Assembly: GCA_028565635.1 (NCBI GenBank)
Contig: JAOXYB010047292.1
Span: 1-12,161, forward strand
Source: Phoronis ovalis
Lineage: Eukaryota; Phoronida; Phoronidae
DNA length: 12,161 nt
Reading direction: 5' to 3'
The notes beneath the pieces are model-generated. The model did no database searches. It was not told the origin of the DNA and was given only the letters and a program-made list of their open reading frames with translations. The stretch's first letter is position 1, and each line of letters begins with the position of its first letter. Shown piece by piece: positions 1-7,000 of this stretch. The position numbers were made by a program, and so were the translations under genes.

Positions 1-625
1 TGATGCATCATTCAAACCTTTTCTAACAAGGGGGTGCAGCTAAAATGAAATTTTGACCATTTGGCCCTTAGACTATTAGTATTAAAGACTGTTTTTAATT
101 TCAGGTGTCAAATTTTTCTTGTAAAAGTTATGTTTTATTTTCTGAAAATTTCCACATTATCAATCAAGCACAACACTTGGAAAAAGAAAACGTATCAATC
201 TATTTGACAACACGCTTTATATTCTTTGAGCAATGCAGGGTTATCCCCATGTCCCCTGGTGGCCAAATAGGGTAACAGTAATATAATCTTGCGTGATGAA
301 TCACCTCTAAGTGAAACAGTAATTTTCAAAAATTATATTTTATGAAACATTTAATAAACCAATAATGATTGCACCTACTGCAATGTGTATTCAAAAGTAA
401 AATGTAACATCACAAAGTAGTGAGACATGCATTGTGATGCCCTACTGGCCAATTGTTAATTAGCGGCTATTCAGCAAGCAGATGGGAAACAAAGGAAGCT
501 AGTAGGAATACTTTCAGAAACACCTTCAGACTGCATAACTTCTGTACTGCTATCTGTTGCTTTATATGATTCCTAAAACAGGCTAAGTTCAAATCAAAAG
601 TGAATTGTTAGGCCAAACCAAAAAC
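1..625. other. Intergenic, no gene seen
   Basis: AT-rich sequence downstream of the SNX19-like gene. I see no convincing exon, RNA gene or ordered repeat. A possible minus-strand exon at 572-471 was considered and not accepted. Confidence 0.6.
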
Positions 626-746
626 TTTTTAATGGGCAAAGCCCTCAAAAAGTAGGTAGGGCAGTTAGTTTTATTTTGAAGAAAAAAGTGTTTAATGGGC
701 AAAAGCCCTTAAAAACCGAGTCGGTAGGGCTTTTGTTTTGAAAAAA
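626..746. repeat. Two-copy tandem duplication with GGGC/GCCC hairpins
   Basis: Two related units of about 60 bases start near 626 and 688. Both read TTTAATGGGCAAA(A)GCCC, then an A-rich spacer, GGTAGGGC, a T-rich stretch, TTTTGAA and an A-run. The GGGC-GCCC cores are 63 bases apart (634-644 and 697-708). In each unit GCCCT can instead pair with the later AGGGC, giving two mutually exclusive stems. It lies just past the first poly(A) signal. It could be a remnant of a small non-autonomous element. Confidence 0.6.
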
Positions 747-784
747 TATAAAAACAAAATTGTGGTACCGCCTGTTAAACAAGG

Positions 785-790
785 TTTATT
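785..790 (-). terminator. poly(A) signal AATAAA of the SNX19-like gene
   Basis: AATAAA on the minus strand lies about 88 bases beyond the stop codon, which would give a short 3' UTR. GT/T-rich sequence follows within about 35 bases (TTTTGTTTTTATATTTT), as expected for a downstream element. A second AATAAA on the same strand sits at 675-670, inside the tandem duplication. Choosing the first is an inference from its position. Confidence 0.6.
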
Positions 791-877
791 AAAAATAAAA
801 ACACCAAGATATGAAGCAGCCACGCCCATTATACAAGGTTGCTTGTGGTCTGGCCTAATATAAAGTTTGTTTAAATG

Positions 878-1026
878 TTAACTGAAATGATGCCACTCAA
901 TATATTTAGTAACACTATCTATAACATGATAATTGGAGTACCTGTTTAATCTTGGGCAGTCAATCGAGGACATTATTTCTTCAATGCTGAAGTCAAAATC
1001 TTGTTCCAACAGAAAAGGTAAAATAT
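878..1026 (-). CDS. SNX19: SNX19-like exon 8: end of Nexin_C and stop codon
   Basis: The exon is 149 bases including TAA at 880-878. The acceptor is CATGCTTTTCAG and the split codon is G|AT. It encodes ILPFLLEQDF, then SIEEIMSSIDCPRLNR and a last helix, NYHVIDSVTKYIEW, matching the final Nexin_C helices (in vertebrate SNX19 an LINRHLIY-type motif followed by an acidic-hydrophobic helix). The protein then ends HHFS, shorter than the vertebrate tail. A donor-like AACAG/GTACTCC at 942/941 lies inside the exon; continuing to the stop fits the family better than using it. Confidence 0.84.
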
Positions 1027-4000
1027 CTGAAAAGCATGAGAGACAGTATAAGAAATGTAACCATATTAGGAAGTGTTAATACAGTAAGTAAGATTGATTT
1101 AAATCAGGTGAATAAGTTTCTACCTTCCAGAACACCCATCTAGCAAATGTAAACATAACAACCCCTCTAGTACAGTTACTTATAAGCGTGCTACTGTCGA
1201 GCAAATGAATGACATAATGGAGTATTGAAATGAATGAAGATAAAGCCTGATGATTGAATGAGCAAACAAAGGACAGAAAGAATGAATGAATAAATGAAAG
1301 AATGAGTAAACAAATAATTAGCATCTGAATGGATGAAAGAGCAACTGTGACACACACAATGAAGTCGTCTTTAGGCATTTTACATTCAAAAAGTTCTCCA
1401 ATGTCTTAATAGACATAATTATGAGGATAAGAACAAAATTTTTAATATGCTATCTGCCTATCACTATAAATGACGTCACTGCCTCTGCATTTTGTGTACC
1501 TCTTTGACCCCCTTTCACTGCCTGAACATCTCAAAGGCGGATTTATAAGGTAGGTGGCTATTATAGGCTAAATCGTATTTCAAAATGTCTGGCTCAAACG
1601 ATGATTAGAAGCTTAAACCCCTTCATTTAGCATAGGATATCCATTCATGGTACATCAATAGCTGGAGAGATAAAGGGTTGTCCGGATAATTTGAAGCTTA
1701 TTAAGGTGGGCGAGTGTCATAGGCTATTTGAAATGATCATGAAAAGTAAGTCAAATGTCTATCCAATATTTGGACATTAATGTAACTTTTCCCCAGTCAG
1801 TGGAGATTAATATCAGCCTATATTGTATGACCATAGAAGGAAAGCTAAGGGTGTCTGGTTGGGGACTTGGTGCAAAATATATAAGACAACAGATAGGCAG
1901 ATGTATTGGCTAGGTGAAATTTAAATTGATCTTCAAAAGCGGGTCAAGGTTTTACATTTTTTGCAAATATGAGTGGCATGTAGCAGTCTGTATCTCGAAA
2001 GCTGAGACAGTTAGAGCAATCGTTCCACATCACCAGTGTATGTTTTTGATAACTGCACATCAAGGGATCACATGATCTATGACCTTAGTCTTAGGTTTCT
2101 AGATGAAACTATATACCTGCAGTATATCGGCTGTATAACAGTCTATATCTTGAAAATTATGGCAGCTAAAGAAATAGGTAGCTTGTAAAGAGCAAGCTGT
2201 AGCTGGTGGTTTATTTTGTGTGTGAAAAACTTCAGGAAAATTGAACTGTCTAAATACAGATCACATTATCTGCACACAAGCCACTATACTGTGATGGGCA
2301 TCTATCTATAGCGTAGATCTCTTGTTAATTTAATATAGGACATGATTATGTCATATAGTCTACACATTTGTGTTTAAAAATCTGAAGGAGGGTGTTTTTC
2401 GTTGTCATAATCGTGCTGACTTGTGCATTAAAGCATTCATAAAAATACAATTGTCATTGAAATCTTGAGAATTTATATATAGCTAGAAGTAACCACACCC
2501 TGGTGAAATATATTGGCATAATTAGGTAGTAATTACAGTTTAGACACCTTTGAACTGTTAATGTCTCTTCAGGTAACAAGTAAAGTACCTGGGAAGAATT
2601 CATGTAAACATCTTGTTGCCTGTTGTCTGGTAAACTCAACTTGCTCTTTAGTTCTGACTGGAGAGGTGTTTGTATCCAGCTCGCCATTTGGCCATATGGT
2701 ATCACGAAACAGACACAAATAATATGCACATCGCTTTTCAGTAGTTAATTCATCAATTTCTTGTCTCAGCCAACTGCAAAAGGTAATTAAATTAACTTTG
2801 GAACAGGCAATACAGTCACTACATGAATCTGTGTTGTGGTTTTATTTTTGTGATGATACACATAAATTTCATGTGTGGTTGGCCAATATACGGGTAATCT
2901 GAATTCAGACTTAACGAAGGGAATATGTTTGACTATTGAGTAATTCTAGATGATGCAATTATTAGAAGATATGTAATTTAACATAACGTATTTGCTCTAA
3001 TAAACCCTTGTTGAAATACTTGCCCCTGTGGCAACTAAAATAAATCAATAATCGCCACCTCTCCAATAATCGCCCCAGGGCAGTAATTTTAAGATCCTTT
3101 GAACTACTGCAAAAAAATATGCCATAACATTTTAATACAGTCATTGTTTTGGGTAGTTCATTAGCTTTTTTTGCATAGTGTGTTAATGGTTGTTGAAGAC
3201 TGAATATATTACTATTTATTAGTAACATTTCCCAATCCCCACATTTTCGTTAATATGATTTTTGGATCTGTAATAATAGCCCCCCCCAGAAGCATTTTTT
3301 TAAATAATAACCCAGGGCGATCATTTTAGAAAATACAGTTACATGTAATGTAATGAATACAGCGTACTACATGGAAAACTACCCAAGCAACTCTTTTGAT
3401 GGACTAATAAGTTAACTGTCAACTTCCCCGAGGGCATTTAAAGGTTATGAATGCTGTGGCTAACAGTCAATCAAATGGGCCTTCCTACCTTTCTAGTGCA
3501 TTCCCAATGAAAACTTGAAAGCTGTCTAAAATTGTGTCAGTTATTAAAGGACTGTGACCATTAACAGTCTGTGCTGCTAAGGATAGGATGGCAGGCACCA
3601 CCAGAGAAGTGCCACTGTTAAGCACCTCTTCGGTCTCGACTAGAATATCAAAGAATTTCTGTGAGAAGTATTATAGGACCTTTTCAAATATTAACTGCTG
3701 GTGATTATTTCAGTTGCAGAAGTGTATACATGCATATACAGTATAGCTATGAAAAGTACTAAAATTTATCAGTTAGAATTTTGATTTTGTTTTGCTACAA
3801 GATATTTCATGTCCAGTTTTATAGAACACAACACACAAGAATCAAAAAGTTCTTCAACTATGACATCTAATCGATCGGTAACACTTCTTACTCATGCACA
3901 TAATATATTCAAACTGTTGCATGTTTTCCCATGCATTGATATTTTTGCAAACTGTACCTCTCTCTTGTTGATCTGGCTGATCGCTACCATCTGCTTCTAG

Positions 4001-7000
4001 TCGAGGTATTGTTTTTATATCTATGACATCATCGTCTACAGTTAGATCATCTGCTGGATCATTCACATATTTTATTAGACTGTTTTCAACAGAACGTTGG
4101 GTTGCCTAAAAAATGTCTAAATTAATACACTGGAACTGAACCAATAAAAAGAACATGAATTTCTGTACTGCTAAGATAACAACCACAACAACATGTCATG
4201 AAAAGTAGCGTAAATATTTCTTTTAATGAACATTACCTATCATAGGTTTGATCACTCTTATAAGTTAATCAAATCATTTTCTGTATAAAAATAGTTTGAC
4301 TTCAGTCTATAAAATTTAAATAGTGAACGATTCTGTTTGCTTAAAACTTGAAAGATACAACATTACAATAATAGGATAACTAGGTTTGTACACAGTACAC
4401 ATTTCCTGCTATTTGGCAACAAATGGCACCAACCTTGTCCTCTCCATATGCAAACTGCATATCAGAAATATGATCCTTGTCAACTGGTTTCAAGTGTTCA
4501 TTCGATTTTTCTTTTGACTTTTCAGTGGAATTGTGATCCTGCTGCTTAGTTGGAAGTGCCTTCTCAATCTTATCTTTGACCACAGTTATCTTTTTGACTA
4601 CAAACTAGAAACAACAGAGACAATGACTAATGTAACAGTATATTAATCAAAATTGTACACACAGAACACAACAGGCATGGGTGGTGGCTAATTTTCTACA
4701 AGAAGAAACACGTTTCTTTCCTTGAATTTAACAAGTCTGTTAAGTTTACAGAATTGTTGAGTGAGAGATTCATTATTTTTAAGGGGATGAGACCCGTGAA
4801 GGACAAGTTATTCACACATTACACTTTGATTGAATTGTGGGTAGTTTAATGAAAAAAGAGACTAATAAAAGCATACAGGTATTAACTGGATTATGAAAAA
4901 TCCTTTTACTTATCTATCACATGTTATGTAATCAATAAGGGGGGCATTTTGAGTAAAAAGTCATGTCCCTCAAAATGTAAACTTCAAGAAAATATAGGTC
5001 CAATACCCCTGCACATACTAAGCTAAAATTTGGCCAAAATTAGCTTCCAAATAGGAGCTGTAGTAAGTGTCTCAGCTGAATTTAGCAAAGTCATAACTAT
5101 TGAATGATACAAAATTTTAAAATCTAAGAAACCATTTTGGAGTTCTCTTTCTGAAGTTAATTTTGACTAAGTTTCAACTTTGTATTTGTTAGACTTATAT
5201 TTTTTGAAGTTTACATGTTTAAAAACGATAGTTTTTACCCAAAATGGCCTCTTTACTAATTATATATCATGTGATAGCTAAGTAAAGTTAATACCTTTCT
5301 AAAAATGTATAATTTTATCAGTCTATTTTTTCACTAAACTGTCCAAAATTTGACTCAAAGTGTAAAGTGTGAATAAGTTGTCCAACCCTCTTAAACAATT
5401 TTCTATTGCAAGCAATGCGGGCAGAAAATGAGCTAAGAGTGAGACAACTACGATTTGATGGAATATTTTGCACATCCAAATAATTTCGCGGCATGAAACT
5501 TATATTTATGGATAGCACTATAAACTGTATCACAACAAAATCAAATTGTACATTTTGCCAGATTTTATGGCCTGGAATGAAATTCTGAAACCTGTTTAAT
5601 TAATATTATTTTGTGGTGCCATAAAAATTCCTCTAACACAAGACATTTTCCACCAGTTTCCAGGAATGGTTAAATACCTACACTCCGAAAAATGCTGACA
5701 ATAATCAAAAATGCATTAAAAGAAGTCAAACCTTGTCAATTCTTGGTACATTTAAGATTTCCGGAGCCTTTTTAACAAAGGCAATATGAGCATCTCCTCC
5801 ATATGCTAGAAACTCTTTCAAATCGGGACTGAAGCCAATATCTTTTTTCTTACACAGCACTTGCAAATAAGTTTCAAGGTCACCTTGTCTCTTTTTAATT
5901 TCACCTTTTTCGCTAAGTGGCATAGTGAACCATCTATTAGGTCCTTTCACATCTGCAGGATGAAACAATGCATGAAACATTTGTTGCAAAAAAAACATGT
6001 CACTGCTTATTTAAAATTGATTCCATATATGGAAACCAGGATATGGACTAGTGATTTTGGAGCTGGTCTGCTTTGAGTTCATATACTTTTTTAGTTTCAA
6101 GTTCAAATTAGCACGAACTAGTTCAGGCACATCACTAGAAATATATCTAGACATGATCTGAACATGTTTGTTAGTTTTGAAGCAATGAAAAAAATAAATA
6201 TTTTAAGTTATTTGCCACTGCAATTTGCAGATTATTCACCACATATATTTTGATGAAGCTATGTGCAACTTTCCTTGTTGTTTTCATTTACCAGAGGTAT
6301 ACATCATTTACCACATGGTCAGGGTTTTTTAAATCTGGGCCTTAAATCCCTACCAAAACTTTCAACAGATGCCTCATGGAAAAACCTCAACACAATAATA
6401 CCTTTCATGCTTTTTCTGTAAATAGGATTTTCAGCTAATCTGGATTGCAAATTCACAAATTCTCTATATCTTCTAAAGACTGATCCTAGCCCTAGCACCA
6501 GTTCACCAGCTTCACTTGTATACCATGCTTGGTACTTAAAATGGAAAAACAAAATGTATAAATCAACAATCAAGTAACATACAATGTCACACACTTTCAC
6601 AAACTTAAATTGAAATTAAAATGTGCAGTAGTAAAAAAGGAGTAACCTTGGCTGAAGGATTATCAATATTTTTTGAAGAGCACAAAGACCCAAATGGATA
6701 GAAACACCTGTGCAGAAGGAAGTATGTATTGCAGTGTCTAACTAATGTGTAAAATACAGATGTGTAAAAAACAGATGACAACACAGTAAACCTGCATATC
6801 CCTATCTCATGATAATTTACCTGTATGAAATACAACATGTAAGTACTTGTGCTGCTGGATTCTTTAGTTTCTTGTGTGAAAAAAATGTTTACAGTCTCAA
6901 AAAGAACATTTGGAATGTTTGTTGGCTTGAAAATATCTGGTGCTGAACCTCTGCGTGGTAAATCTTCAAATAATTCTTTATTACTGGAAAACACTGGTTG

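Noticed and set aside
1076-1378. 100-codon minus-strand open frame
   Set aside because: It lies across the GAAT simple repeat in intron 7. The Leu/Ile/Phe/Ser-rich product follows from repeat composition, and no family is recognised.
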